Shown in pieces: positions 1 to 8,601 of a DNA stretch of 64,000 bases (the first letter of the stretch is position 1; the number at the start of each line of letters is the position of its first letter). The notes under the pieces were generated by a model, which was given only the letters and a program-made list of their open reading frames with translations, did no database searches and had not been told where the DNA came from. This stretch comes from WYZ-LMO2 sp038731605 (lineage in GTDB: Archaea > Halobacteriota > Archaeoglobi > Archaeoglobales > Archaeoglobaceae), in contig JAVYQP010000001.1 in NCBI GenBank assembly GCA_038731605.1, positions 62,001 to 126,000 on the forward strand, read 5' to 3'. A program made the position numbers and the translations under genes.

Positions 1-2
1 AA

Positions 3-896
3 CTCTGCGACATCGCAGACAAATACAGCGACGGCTACCTGCGATGGACCTCGAGGAACAACGTTGAGTTCTTCGTCACAGACAAAAACAAGGTGGATGC
101 ACTCATTAAGGAGGTAGAGGAGAAGGTAGGCTTCCCGTGCGGTGGAACTTGGGATGCAGTAACTGGGAAATATGGGCTGAGCAACATTGTTCACACGCAA
201 GGTTGGATCCACTGCCATACTCCAGCAATCGATGCATCGGGAATCGTGAAAGCGATAATGGATGAGCTCTATGAGTATTTCGTCGACCACAAGCTTCCAG
301 CGATGTGCAGGATAAGCCTTGCATGTTGTGCAAACATGTGCGGAGCGGTGCATGCTTCAGACATTGCGATCGTCGGTATCCATCGAACTCCGCCCTTACC
401 GGATGACGATGCAATAAGAAGGACCTGCGAAATCCCTTCAACAGTTGCAGCGTGTCCAACAGGAGCGTTGAAGCCAGACATGAAGGCGAAGACGATCAAG
501 GTCGATGTGGAGAAGTGCATGTATTGCGGTAACTGCTACACGATGTGCCCAGGTATGCCGTTGTTCGATCCAGAAAACGACGGAGCTGCGATAATGGTCG
601 GTGGTAAGATAAGCGATGCCCGCAGAATGCCGGAGCTCTCGAAAGTCGTCGTGCCATGGGTGCCGAATGAACCGCCGAGATGGCCGACGCTTGTGAAATA
701 CATAAAGCAGATCCTCGAAGCTTGGGCAAACAATGCAAGGAAGCACGAGAGACTGATCGAGTGGGTCGATAGAGTTGGATGGGAGAGATTCTTCGAACTC
801 ACTGGGCTCGAGTTCACAGACCACTTGATAGACGACTACAGAATCACTCCATACATCTACGGCGAGCTCAGAACAAGTGCGCAGTTCAGGTGGTAG
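3..896 (+). CDS. dsrB: Dissimilatory sulfite reductase beta subunit (5' end cut by window)
   Basis: The frame is open from the window edge, so the N-terminus lies outside; about 297 residues remain. DsrB pairs with DsrA (expected just upstream) in the cytoplasmic siroheme enzyme that reduces sulfite with electrons from the anaerobic respiratory chain. Visible hallmarks are the cysteine cluster CRISLACCANMC followed by GAVHASDIAI, which belongs to the siroheme/[4Fe-4S] region, and an inserted ferredoxin domain with CMYCGNCYTMCPG, followed by the conserved C-terminal region around RLIEWVDRVGWERFFE. DsrB rather than DsrA is favoured by the subunit-typical end and by dsrD following directly. Confidence 0.95.
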   Translation, partial: LCDIADKYSDGYLRWTSRNNVEFFVTDKNKVDALIKEVEEKVGFPCGGTWDAVTGKYGLSNIVHTQGWIHCHTPAIDASGIVKAIMDELYEYFVDHKLPAMCRISLACCANMCGAVHASDIAIVGIHRTPPLPDDDAIRRTCEIPSTVAACPTGALKPDMKAKTIKVDVEKCMYCGNCYTMCPGMPLFDPENDGAAIMVGGKISDARRMPELSKVVVPWVPNEPPRWPTLVKYIKQILEAWANNARKHERLIEWVDRVGWERFFELTGLEFTDHLIDDYRITPYIYGELRTSAQFRW

Positions 897-935
897 GTTT
901 ATATATCTAAACTCCTACTTTTTTTGGTGGTCTGA
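897..935 (+). promoter_or_regulatory. dsrD promoter with 10-nt micro-leader
   Basis: TTTATA at 898-903 (centre 900.5) is a TATA box. Counting 25.5 nt downstream gives a predicted transcription start at G926, the first base of GGTGGTCTGA, which directly precedes the ATG at 936. The transcript would therefore begin with its ribosome-binding site. dsrD can thus be expressed apart from dsrAB. The start site is inferred, not measured. Confidence 0.6.
915..925 (+). terminator. T-run, possible terminator for the dsrB transcript
   Basis: CTACTTTTTTT lies directly after the dsrB stop codon and upstream of the dsrD ribosome-binding site. Archaeal terminators are often plain T-runs without a hairpin. 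The run also lies between the TATA box and start site of dsrD, so it may just be promoter sequence. Confidence 0.3.
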
Positions 936-1175
936 ATGGCTGAAGTTACTTACACGGAAGAGGAGAAAAAGAAGGTATTGGAACAATTGAGCAAGAAAAC
1001 TTGGAAAATACCCGAGCTTGCCAAGATAACCCAGCTTGACAAGGCGAAGGTCAAGAAAATAGTCCAAGACTTGATCGACGAAGGAATTGCTGGCTATTGG
1101 TCTGCTGGTTCCACAGCTTACGTAGCAACGAAGCAGTATATTGAAGAGCTCGAGAAGAAACGTGCTCAAGGTTGA
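936..1175 (+). CDS. dsrD: Dissimilatory sulfite reductase-associated protein DsrD
   Basis: A 79-residue protein with the winged-helix fold typical of DsrD: WKIPELAKITQLDKAKVKKIVQDLIDEGI is the helix-turn-helix part and GYWSAGSTAYV the wing. DsrD accompanies dsrAB in sulfate reducers and is reported to stimulate sulfite reduction allosterically; DNA binding was an older idea based on the fold. The ATG follows GGTGG with 5 nt between. Its last 14 nt overlap the start of the next gene, suggesting translational coupling. Confidence 0.93.
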   Translation: MAEVTYTEEEKKKVLEQLSKKTWKIPELAKITQLDKAKVKKIVQDLIDEGIAGYWSAGSTAYVATKQYIEELEKKRAQG

Positions 1176-1968
1176 TTTCTGCGATTTTCTTTCAAATCCC
1201 GTATTTTTTATCGAGGTATCCCGTATCCTTGCGGGAATTTCTAAGCTCGTAACCTTGAAGCCCTTTGAGCCTCGGAGCTTGGAAGCGGATTTCTGCGATA
1301 AAAATGGTTTAAGAGCCTTTTTACTCGAAGCAAGGGTAAGCAGAGTTCTAAGCGACTCAAGGATCAGTCCCGTGAGTTTGTTCTTTGTCGCAAAGGGCAA
1401 GAGATTCGTAAAAGCAATCGAGAGACTCGAAAATAGAGTTCTCTCTGGTGCCATTGACTTTCAGAAGGGTCGTAGAAAGTTGATAAAGCTTGAGGGCGAA
1501 GCCTTCGGCTATCCCGAGTGTTGCATAAAAGCCTACGCAAGGAGTAAAGGCGACTTTCCGCTTGAAACAAGGCTAATACTTGAGTGCTTCGAGTTTGGAA
1601 CGTTTGAAAGCTTAATCGACTCGTTAAAAAAATCAGAGGTTCGCCTTTTTCCTCAGTTCTTCACAATGAACTTCTACCCGTGTCGCGTGGATTGTAAAAG
1701 GGCTAAAAGGATCGGATTCAAGCTCGAAAAGTTCCTCGGAGACTTTGAAAACGCTTTTAGGCTAAGGACCATGCTCAACGCTCTATACTTGCTTCGAGTT
1801 GCCTACAAGAGCACTTTTTACAGCGGAAGTTTGAGCAAAACCGCAAAGGAGTTCCTTGGACATCAGGAAAAGGACGTGGTGGAGATGCTGGGAGCGATCG
1901 CAGAACTCGATTATGAAGAGTTTTCGAACAACTTCATAAGGAGAGCCTTGCAGAAATTCCAGCGATAA
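1162..1968 (+). CDS. DUF483-like protein, function unknown
   Basis: A 268-residue protein if it starts at the GTG at 1162, inside the last codons of dsrD; a TTG at 1141 would add seven residues. The central motif GEAFGYPECCIKAYAR with a Cys pair, and later FYPCRVDC, resemble archaeal DUF483 proteins, where the cysteines may bind metal or a cluster. No enzymatic role is known to me. The overlap with dsrD suggests co-transcription and a possible sulfite-reduction link, but that is inference only. Confidence 0.7.
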   Translation: MLKVDFCDFLSNPVFFIEVSRILAGISKLVTLKPFEPRSLEADFCDKNGLRAFLLEARVSRVLSDSRISPVSLFFVAKGKRFVKAIERLENRVLSGAIDFQKGRRKLIKLEGEAFGYPECCIKAYARSKGDFPLETRLILECFEFGTFESLIDSLKKSEVRLFPQFFTMNFYPCRVDCKRAKRIGFKLEKFLGDFENAFRLRTMLNALYLLRVAYKSTFYSGSLSKTAKEFLGHQEKDVVEMLGAIAELDYEEFSNNFIRRALQKFQR

Positions 1969-1990
1969 AGGTGATTGGGGATTAATCGGC

Positions 1991-2034
1991 AAAAAATTTA
2001 AATAAATAGCGAAAGAAGCAGTGAAGGGGAAGGG
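1991..2034 (+). promoter_or_regulatory. cetZ promoter
   Basis: TTTAAA at 1997-2002 (centre 1999.5) predicts a start near 2025-2026. The leader would be GGGGAAGGG followed by ATG at 2035, a purine-rich short leader much like the GGTG micro-leaders elsewhere in the window. Confidence 0.55.
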
Positions 2035-3198
2035 ATGAGATTCTTTGTCATCGGCTTCGGGCAGGCAGGAGGAAAGATATTGGACATGTTCATTGAAAAC
2101 GAGAAAATGCGTGGTTCGAACACAAAGATGAGATGGCTTGCGGTAAACACAGCGAGAACAGATTTGGTCGGTCTAAAGCACGTTCCGATGAAAGATAGAA
2201 TTCTGATTGGTCAAACAGTCGTGAAGGGGCACGGAGTTGGCACGGACAACAAATTAGGCGCAAAAATTGCTCAGGATGAGATTGAGACAATTCTAAACGC
2301 CATAGACGAGCGGGGAACGCATGACCTCGATGCCTTCTTGATAGTAGCTGGTCTTGGAGGAGGAACTGGAAGCGGTGGGGCTCCTGTGCTCGCAAAACAC
2401 TTGCAGGAGATGTATTCTGAACCCGTCTACGCCTTTGGCATTTTACCTGCTCCTGAGGAGGGAAAGCTGTATTCTCTGAACGCTGCGAGGAGCATGGTAA
2501 GCCTCATGAAATACGTCGATAACTTGATCCTGTTCGACAACGGAGCGTGGAAATTCGAGGGAATGAGTTTAAGAGAGTCTTTTGCAAAGATAAACGAGGA
2601 AATAGTTAGGAGAATAGCCCTGTTGGCAAGAGCTGGCGAGCCAATCGAGGAAAACCTTGTGGGCGAGATGGTTGTGGACAGCAGTGAGGTCATAAACACG
2701 CTCCGTGGTGGGGGGATATCTTCGATTGGATACGCTACAAGCTTGGCTGAGACCGATAAGAAGGGATTTTCACTCTTCAAGAAGAAAAAGGAGACGATGG
2801 AGACAATTGAAGGGGACAAGGCGATAAAGATCGCTTCGCTCGTTCGAAGAGCGGCGCTTGGCAGATTGACTTTGCCGTGCAACATAAACAGCGCCGAGAG
2901 GGCTCTGATCTTAGTTGCAGGTCCTCCGGAGCACCTCGACAGAAAAGGACTCGAAAAGGCGAAGATATGGCTCGAAGAGCAGATCTCTGGTATTGAAGTC
3001 AGAGCAGGGGATTACCCAACGAGGAGAACGAAGTATGTCGCAGCTCTTGTTTTGCTGGCGAACGTAACCGATGCACCAAGAGTTAAGGAACTGCAACAGC
3101 TTGCGCTCGAAGCCAAAGAAGGGATCGAGTCTGCGGAGAAGGAGAGGGTTGAGAAAACTCTTCAGTTGTTCGATGAAGACATAGAACCGCTTGTATGA
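2035..3198 (+). CDS. cetZ: CetZ/FtsZ-type tubulin superfamily GTPase
   Basis: A 387-residue tubulin-superfamily GTPase. The N-terminus VIGFGQAGGKI is the first nucleotide-binding loop and GLGGGTGSGGAPVLAK is the tubulin signature for GTP phosphate binding; NTARTDL corresponds to the FtsZ NTD region. The form of the signature and the single C-terminal domain fit archaeal CetZ (once FtsZ3) rather than division FtsZ. In haloarchaea CetZ affects cell shape and motility; the role here is unproven. It heads an operon with ubiX and cobQ, whose reading frames overlap. Confidence 0.85.
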   Translation: MRFFVIGFGQAGGKILDMFIENEKMRGSNTKMRWLAVNTARTDLVGLKHVPMKDRILIGQTVVKGHGVGTDNKLGAKIAQDEIETILNAIDERGTHDLDAFLIVAGLGGGTGSGGAPVLAKHLQEMYSEPVYAFGILPAPEEGKLYSLNAARSMVSLMKYVDNLILFDNGAWKFEGMSLRESFAKINEEIVRRIALLARAGEPIEENLVGEMVVDSSEVINTLRGGGISSIGYATSLAETDKKGFSLFKKKKETMETIEGDKAIKIASLVRRAALGRLTLPCNINSAERALILVAGPPEHLDRKGLEKAKIWLEEQISGIEVRAGDYPTRRTKYVAALVLLANVTDAPRVKELQQLALEAKEGIESAEKERVEKTLQLFDEDIEPLV

Positions 3199-3743
3199 AA
3201 TTCGTTGTCGCTCTAACAGGGGCAAGCGGTCAAATAGTTGGCATTAGGTTAATAGAAAGGCTCTTGGAAAAAGGGCACGAAGTCATCGCAATCGCAACAA
3301 AAGCTGCGAAGATAACGATGAAGCTCGAAACGAACTTTGACGAGGGATACCTTAGGGAGATTGCAACGAAGTTCTACGATGAAGACGAGATCTACGCTCC
3401 AATCGCAAGCGGTAGCTTCAAACACGACGGCATGGCAATCGTTCCATGCTCGATGAAAACCGCCTCGAGCATAGCGTATGGGATAACTTCAAACCTCGTT
3501 ACGAGGTCTGCGGATGTGACTTTGAAGGAGAGAAGAAAGCTCCTGATTGCGTTTCGTGAAACCCCTCTCCACTCTGCACATCTCGAAGCCCTTTTAAGGC
3601 TTTCAAACCTCGGAGCCATCGTTTTTCCCCTTGTTTTGTCTTTCTATTCGAAGCCGAAAACTCTTGATGACCTCGTAGACTTCACAGTTGCGAGGATCAT
3701 GGAGCACTTAGGGGTGGAGGTCGATTACGAGAGATGGCAGTGA
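3195..3743 (+). CDS. ubiX: UbiX-family flavin prenyltransferase
   Basis: A 182-residue UbiX/Pad1 flavoprotein that makes prenylated FMN for UbiD-type decarboxylases. It shows the N-terminal FMN-binding loop VALTGASGQIVG, the central PCSMKTASSIAYG, and the conserved RKLLIAFRETPLHSAHL segment, which includes the arginine and glutamate of the active site. The ATGA overlap with cetZ indicates translational coupling. No ubiD is visible here. The gene also overlaps the next one by 10 nt. Confidence 0.88.
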   Translation: MKFVVALTGASGQIVGIRLIERLLEKGHEVIAIATKAAKITMKLETNFDEGYLREIATKFYDEDEIYAPIASGSFKHDGMAIVPCSMKTASSIAYGITSNLVTRSADVTLKERRKLLIAFRETPLHSAHLEALLRLSNLGAIVFPLVLSFYSKPKTLDDLVDFTVARIMEHLGVEVDYERWQ

Positions 3744-5131
3744 AGGCGATAATGGTTGGTGGAACGACGAGCAGTGCTGGGAAGTCTTTGCTTGCAATGG
3801 CTTTTTGTAGAGTTCTCGCAAAAATGGGCTACGAGGTTGCGCCATTTAAGGCGCAGAACATGAGCCTGAACTCTTTCGTGACAAAGAAGGGCAAAGAGAT
3901 TGCAATAGCTCAAGCAATGCAAGCCTTCTACGCTGGAATAGAGCCAGACGAGAGGATGAACCCAATTTTGCTTAAACCGAAGGGGAACTTTGTTTCACAG
4001 CTCGTCGTTCTCGGAGAAGCGATCTGCGACATAGACTCGAGGGAATACTACAAAATCGTTCCCAAGCTTAAAAAAGTCGTAGAAGAGGCGTATCAAAGCC
4101 TTGCGGAAGAATACGAGGTAATCGTAATTGAGGGCGCTGGGGGAATGGCGGAAATAAACCTATACGAGCGTGATCTTGCGAACATCTTCATTGCGAGATT
4201 TGCAAAGCCAAAGATTTTCCTCGTAACAGACATAGATCGTGGTGGTGCTTTTGCGTCGCTCTACGGAACTTATTCCCTACTTCCAGAAGACATAAGGGCG
4301 ATGATCGTCGGATTCATAATAAACAGGCTTCGTGGGAGAGAGGAGTTCCTTCTCGATGGCATAAAGAAGCTCGAGGATCTCTGCGGAGTTCCAGTTGTCG
4401 CAGTCATCCCATACCTCGACGCTCCTTTTCCCTCGGAAGATTCGCTGAGCATTGAAGATTGGAAAGGCGATGGTTTGATTGGCATCCTCAGACTGCCAAG
4501 GATAGCGAACTTCACAGACTTCGAACCATTGCGAAGCGTTGCAAAGTTCGTCGATCTGAAGTCGAAGCCAGACTGCGAGATTCTGATAATACCCGGTAGT
4601 AAGGATACGATCGCAGACCTGAAAGCGCTGAAATCCTCGCCGATTTACGAGGAGATAAAGAAGATCGCAGGAAAAAAGCTCATAATAGGGATATGCGGTG
4701 GCTATCAGATGTTGGGGAAGAAGCTCGTCGACTTCGGCGTTGAGCACGGTTTTCTGAGCGTTGAAGGGCTTTGCTTGTTGGATGCGGAGACGAGGTTTGA
4801 AGAATACAAGAAGAGGACGGTTCAGGTTTCGAAGAAGGTCACGGGAAATGCGGAGATCATAAATCGAATCAAGGGTGAAACTGTTTGGGGATACGAGATC
4901 CACAAAGGTGTTACGACTTCGTCGAGACCGATCTTCGAAGACGAGGGTTGCGAGAGCGAGGACGGGATGTGCTGGGGCACGTATCTGCACGGGCTCTTCT
5001 GGAATTCGAACGTGATCAAAGCGGTCGGAAGTTATCTCGGAGTAAAGATTGAACACTCCGACGCACTCGAAACGCTTGCTCGTGAGGTTGAAAAAAGATT
5101 AGGTTCCTTCCTTGAGAAACTTGTAAGCTGA
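3734..5131 (+). CDS. cobQ: Cobyric acid synthase (adenosylcobyrate amidation)
   Basis: A 465-residue enzyme that uses ATP and glutamine to amidate four side chains of adenosylcobyrinic acid a,c-diamide in cobamide synthesis. The N-terminal P-loop-like domain begins GGTTSSAGKSLLAMAFCR and contains EGAGGMAE and DIDRGGAFASLYG. The C-terminal class I glutaminase-type domain has GICGGYQMLG with the nucleophile Cys, and a late YLHGLF histidine. Length and domain order are normal. It is the last gene of the cetZ operon and its 3' end overlaps the convergent trxB by 33 nt. Confidence 0.93.
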   Translation: MAVKAIMVGGTTSSAGKSLLAMAFCRVLAKMGYEVAPFKAQNMSLNSFVTKKGKEIAIAQAMQAFYAGIEPDERMNPILLKPKGNFVSQLVVLGEAICDIDSREYYKIVPKLKKVVEEAYQSLAEEYEVIVIEGAGGMAEINLYERDLANIFIARFAKPKIFLVTDIDRGGAFASLYGTYSLLPEDIRAMIVGFIINRLRGREEFLLDGIKKLEDLCGVPVVAVIPYLDAPFPSEDSLSIEDWKGDGLIGILRLPRIANFTDFEPLRSVAKFVDLKSKPDCEILIIPGSKDTIADLKALKSSPIYEEIKKIAGKKLIIGICGGYQMLGKKLVDFGVEHGFLSVEGLCLLDAETRFEEYKKRTVQVSKKVTGNAEIINRIKGETVWGYEIHKGVTTSSRPIFEDEGCESEDGMCWGTYLHGLFWNSNVIKAVGSYLGVKIEHSDALETLAREVEKRLGSFLEKLVS

Positions 5132-6001
5132 GAACGCAGCAATCGCACCATCGCCACATGCGGTGACGACTTGCTTTAGCGGGTTATTACAACAGTCGCC
5201 AGCTGCGAAAACCCCGGGAACGTTTGTTCTCTGTTCTCTGTCTACTTTGATGTAACCCATCACATCTCTTTCCACGCCGAGCTCTGCAACTATGTCGGTT
5301 GCGGGGCGCATTCCGATTGCAACGAAAACCGCATCGCACTCCACCGCAACTTCCTCCTTTTTATCCCGCAGGAAAACTATCGCCCTCTCCACCTTCGTTT
5401 TTCCCTCAACCCTTCTCAGGTTTGCGTTCGTAACGATCTCGACCCCTCTCTTAGAAAGCTCGTCGAGCATCGCTTTTTCGACCCTCAACGGAGACCTCGA
5501 GATGAGCTTGACGTTGCAACCTATGTCGTGCAAGTAGATCGCATCGCTCACCGCTTCCTTTCCGCTCCCGTAGACGATAACTTTCTTCCCTCGATAAAGG
5601 GCGCCATCGCAGGTTGCACAGTAGCTTATCCCTTTTCCGATGAACGCATCCTCGTTCTCGAAGCCAGCACTTCTGTGCTTCCCGCCGGTTGCTATTATCA
5701 CTGCCTTCGCTTCGTATTCGCCTTCGCCAATTAGCAAAAAGCTCTCGTCTTTTTTTAGAATTTTCTCGATCTTCTCCATTCTGATCTCCGCACCCGCTTT
5801 CAACGCTTGCTCCTTCATCTTTTCGAGTAGCTCGATTCCACTGCCTTCAAAACCCGGGTAGTTTTCGATCTTTGAAGCCATTGAAAGCTGTGAAACTGGA
5901 TCGAAAGTTTCGAAGACGATTGTCTTCAGCCCATACCTTGCAGAGTAGATCGCAGCAGTTAACCCAGCGGGACCACCGCCTACGATTGCGACTTCGAACA
6001 T
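5099..6001 (-). CDS. trxB: Thioredoxin reductase (FAD/NAD(P)H)
   Basis: A 300-residue low-molecular-weight thioredoxin reductase. FAD-binding GGGPAGLTAAIYSARYG sits at the N-terminus, the redox-active pair is YCATCDGAL near residue 132, the second dinucleotide-binding motif is GSGKEAVSDAIYL, and the C-terminal FAD motif is GVFAAGDCCNNP. It reduces thioredoxin- or glutaredoxin-like proteins in the cytoplasm. A TATA-like ATTAAA about 25 nt from the ATG suggests a leaderless transcript. Confidence 0.93.
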   Translation of the reverse strand: MFEVAIVGGGPAGLTAAIYSARYGLKTIVFETFDPVSQLSMASKIENYPGFEGSGIELLEKMKEQALKAGAEIRMEKIEKILKKDESFLLIGEGEYEAKAVIIATGGKHRSAGFENEDAFIGKGISYCATCDGALYRGKKVIVYGSGKEAVSDAIYLHDIGCNVKLISRSPLRVEKAMLDELSKRGVEIVTNANLRRVEGKTKVERAIVFLRDKKEEVAVECDAVFVAIGMRPATDIVAELGVERDVMGYIKVDREQRTNVPGVFAAGDCCNNPLKQVVTACGDGAIAAFSAYKFLKEGT

Positions 6002-6098
6002 GTTTCAAGTTTCTCCGGAAAAATTAAAAATCTTTCCAGCCCGGGGTAATTTCATAATTGGAAGCAACGCTTAAATAAGAAAATCCTTCAGAACAATT

Positions 6099-6476
6099 AT
6101 GGTTAACAGAAAAGTTCGAGTGCTCGTCGTTGACGATGATGAAGTTCTAATCGAGATCTACAAGGTTTTTCTTCGAGACTTCGATTTGCTAACAGCGACG
6201 AACGGCGAAGAAGCGGTGAGGGTATACAGGTTCTTCAAACCCCAGATAGTTCTGATGGACATCTCGATGCCAGTCATGGACGGGGTTGAAGCGACAAAGG
6301 AAATCCTGAAAGGAGATCCAGGCGCTGTAATAATAGGGGTTACAGCCTTTGCAACCCAGCGTGGCGAGGAGCTGTTGAGGGCTGGTGCAAAGGAGGTAAT
6401 CGGGAAACCCTTCAATAGAAAAACCCTTATCGACGTGATAACGAAGTATTTGAACTTAAAAGAGCAGAAGAGTTAA
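6099..6476 (+). CDS. Stand-alone response regulator receiver (CheY-like)
   Basis: A 125-residue single receiver domain. The acidic pair is in VVDDDEVLI, the phospho-acceptor Asp in IVLMDISMPVMDG, the switch Thr in GVTAFAT and the conserved Lys in GKPFNRKTL. No output domain is attached and no histidine kinase is adjacent, so the partner is unknown. It is distinct from the chemotaxis cheY at 52.5 kb. CTTAAA at 6070-6075 lies 26.5 nt from the ATG, so the mRNA is probably leaderless. Confidence 0.9.
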   Translation: MVNRKVRVLVVDDDEVLIEIYKVFLRDFDLLTATNGEEAVRVYRFFKPQIVLMDISMPVMDGVEATKEILKGDPGAVIIGVTAFATQRGEELLRAGAKEVIGKPFNRKTLIDVITKYLNLKEQKS

Positions 6477-6616
6477 AAAAGCCAGAATTCACGGGCTGGC
6501 GATCGTCTGAGCGAGAAGCATTTGATTTTTGAGAGAAAAAGCTTCGATCTTAAGAGTTTTTGAGCTCTGCGACATCGAACGCAAATCTTAAATCTGCAAT
6601 TCGGTAAGAGATAAGC
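6477..6616. other. 140-nt intergenic region with promoter and minus-strand hairpin plus T-run
   Basis: CTTAAA at 6587-6592 can drive the GalT-like gene (ATG 6617, 27.5 nt away). On the minus strand, GCCAG (6496-6500) and CTGGC (6481-6485) form a 5-bp stem with a 10-nt loop, directly followed by TTTTTT (6475-6480). Together with the same AT box read leftward, this could bound an RNA of about 90 nt antisense to the gap. No known RNA family was recognised. Confidence 0.35.
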
Positions 6617-7600
6617 ATGGAATTCAGGAGAGAGGTAGAGGTCTCGAAGATTTTGATAGGGGGCAAGGTTGAGGAGAGCATTGTCGAGATTCGCTACGAT
6701 CCACTAACGCTTCAGACGAGCAGAATCGTGAAGAAGGGGATCTCGTTGAAGGGCGAAAGCTTCGATGAGGAGATCGAGAGCACAAAGAGTTGGTGTCCAT
6801 TCTGTGAGGAGAGAATAGAGAGCATGGTTTCCCGGGATCCGGAGATCATGAAGGGAGAGATCTGGAAAAGGGGCGAGTGCAGGGCTTTCTCGAATCTAAT
6901 TCCTTACTCGAAGTATTCGCTTGTTTTGAGGTTGACCGAGAGGCACTTTTTAAAGTTGTCCGAGTTCAAAGAGACGCACTTCTTCGATGCGTTTAAACTT
7001 GTGCAAGATTACATCAGAATGCTTCCGAACGAGAAGCTTTTCATAACCATTGGAATGAACTACCTGAAACCAGCAGGCAGTAGCATAATGCACCCCCACA
7101 TCCAGTTCATTGCATCCGAGAATTCTCCAGACTACTTTGCGAGACTCGACTGGAGTGCGCTCGAATTTATGGAGAGCAACGGGAAAGACTTCTGGAGCGC
7201 ACTTTTGGATCGAGAGAAAGGTGGCGAGAGATACATAGGTAGAACGAAGAAAACCGACTGGCTCTCCGCTTTCGCTCCGAAGGGTTTTATGCATGTGATC
7301 GGAATTCCCGAGGAGAAGGAGTTTGCGAAGATGAGCGATGAACAGCTTCAAGGGTTCTCGGAGGGCATAGTGAAGATCTTGAAGTATTACGAAACGAAGG
7401 GATTCAATGCGTTTAACTTCACGTTCTTCTGTGCAGACAAGCTCGGGGAGCACTTCAGAACGAACTTCCACATCGTAGCAAGGACGCCATTTGGCAAATA
7501 CTACTGGTGCGACGTCTTCTTCCCCAAGATCTTCCAAGACGAGAGTGTCGTGTTCTTCGCTCCCGAAGATTATGCGAGGGAACTGAGAGAAGTATGGTGA
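6617..7600 (+). CDS. GalT-like HIT-superfamily nucleotidyltransferase
   Basis: A 327-residue protein resembling galactose-1-phosphate uridylyltransferase. CPFCEE near residue 60 is a Cys pair of the GalT zinc site, and SIMHPHIQF gives the HxHxQ active-site triad of GalT-type histidine enzymes; NFHIVART is a second conserved histidine segment. The true sugar phosphate is unknown, since archaeal members diverge from classical GalT. It overlaps the following radical SAM gene by 7 nt, so the two are probably translated together. Confidence 0.75.
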   Translation: MEFRREVEVSKILIGGKVEESIVEIRYDPLTLQTSRIVKKGISLKGESFDEEIESTKSWCPFCEERIESMVSRDPEIMKGEIWKRGECRAFSNLIPYSKYSLVLRLTERHFLKLSEFKETHFFDAFKLVQDYIRMLPNEKLFITIGMNYLKPAGSSIMHPHIQFIASENSPDYFARLDWSALEFMESNGKDFWSALLDREKGGERYIGRTKKTDWLSAFAPKGFMHVIGIPEEKEFAKMSDEQLQGFSEGIVKILKYYETKGFNAFNFTFFCADKLGEHFRTNFHIVARTPFGKYYWCDVFFPKIFQDESVVFFAPEDYARELREVW

Positions 7601-8601
7601 TCGAGTCGTATCTTTACGAGAAGCTGAACGGAGAAGTCTGCTGTAAAACTTGCTGGCACAACTGCAAGTTGAAGGACGATCGATGGGGGATTTGCAAAGT
7701 CAGAAAAAACGAAAACGGAAAGCTGATGGTATACAACTATGGGCTCGCATCCTCAATAGCCCTGGATCCGATTGAGAAGAAGCCCCTGCACAACTACAAG
7801 CCCGGAAGCAAAGTTTTATCCTTTGGCAGTGTAAGCTGTAACTTCAAATGCGACCACTGCCAGAACTTCGAGATCTCCTTCGCAGATCTCAGCTATCCCT
7901 ACCTCAGAGAACTAAGCCCAGAGGACGTTTTAAGGCTTTGCAAAGAAAGAAAAGCAGATGGAGTTGCTTGGACTTACAACGAGCCAGCAATCTGGCACGA
8001 GTTCGCCTTAGATTCCTCAAAACTCGTGAAGAATCATGGATTCTTTGTCGTTTACGTTACCAACGGCTACATGACTCCGGAGGCGGTGGATCAGTTCGAT
8101 CAGTTTAAGGCGTTAGATGCAGCGAACGTAGACGTGAAGGCGTTCACGCAGAGGTTCTACAGCAAGATCTGCAAGGCTAAGCTCGAGAACGTGCTGAGAA
8201 CGATAGAGCACATGCACAGAAAAGGTGTTTTCGTGGAGATAACGTATCTCATAATTCCGGGCGAGAACGACAGCAAAGAGGAGATAAGGGAGTTCGCCAA
8301 ATGGGTCGTATCGATTGACAAGAGCATCCCTGTGCACTTTTCTCGATTCCACCCCGATTTCAAGATGCTCGACAAGCCGATGACGCCCGTGAAGAAAATA
8401 GAGGAGGCGGTAGAGATTGCGAAGGAAGAAGGTGTGGAATACGTTTACGCCGGCAACGTCTGGGGGCACAAATACGAGAACACATACTGCCCGAACTGCG
8501 GGAAGTTGCTGATCGAAAGGGAAGGCTTTTACGTTAGGAAGATCGATCTGAACGATACCCGATGCCCTGAATGCGGTTACAAGCAGAGGATAGTTCTTTA
8601 A
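7594..8601 (+). CDS. amrS: Radical SAM enzyme of the AmmeMemoRadiSam type
   Basis: A 335-residue radical SAM protein when started at the ATG at 7594. The cluster motif CNFKCDHCQN (CxxxCxxC) binds the [4Fe-4S] cluster that cleaves S-adenosylmethionine. An N-terminal Cys set (CCKTCWHNC, GICKVR) and a C-terminal zinc-ribbon-like pair (CPNCGK, CPECGY) are present. The layout matches the PflA-like AmmeMemoRadiSam enzyme. Its usual partners, AMMECR1 and Memo, are not in the window. The substrate is unknown. It ends one base before nrfA, which converges on it. Confidence 0.85.
   Translation: MVIESYLYEKLNGEVCCKTCWHNCKLKDDRWGICKVRKNENGKLMVYNYGLASSIALDPIEKKPLHNYKPGSKVLSFGSVSCNFKCDHCQNFEISFADLSYPYLRELSPEDVLRLCKERKADGVAWTYNEPAIWHEFALDSSKLVKNHGFFVVYVTNGYMTPEAVDQFDQFKALDAANVDVKAFTQRFYSKICKAKLENVLRTIEHMHRKGVFVEITYLIIPGENDSKEEIREFAKWVVSIDKSIPVHFSRFHPDFKMLDKPMTPVKKIEEAVEIAKEEGVEYVYAGNVWGHKYENTYCPNCGKLLIEREGFYVRKIDLNDTRCPECGYKQRIVL

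Noticed and set aside
6481..6500. Plus-strand intrinsic terminator for the CheY-like gene
   Set aside because: The GCCAG/CTGGC hairpin is not followed by a T-run on the plus strand; the run of six T is found only on the minus strand.
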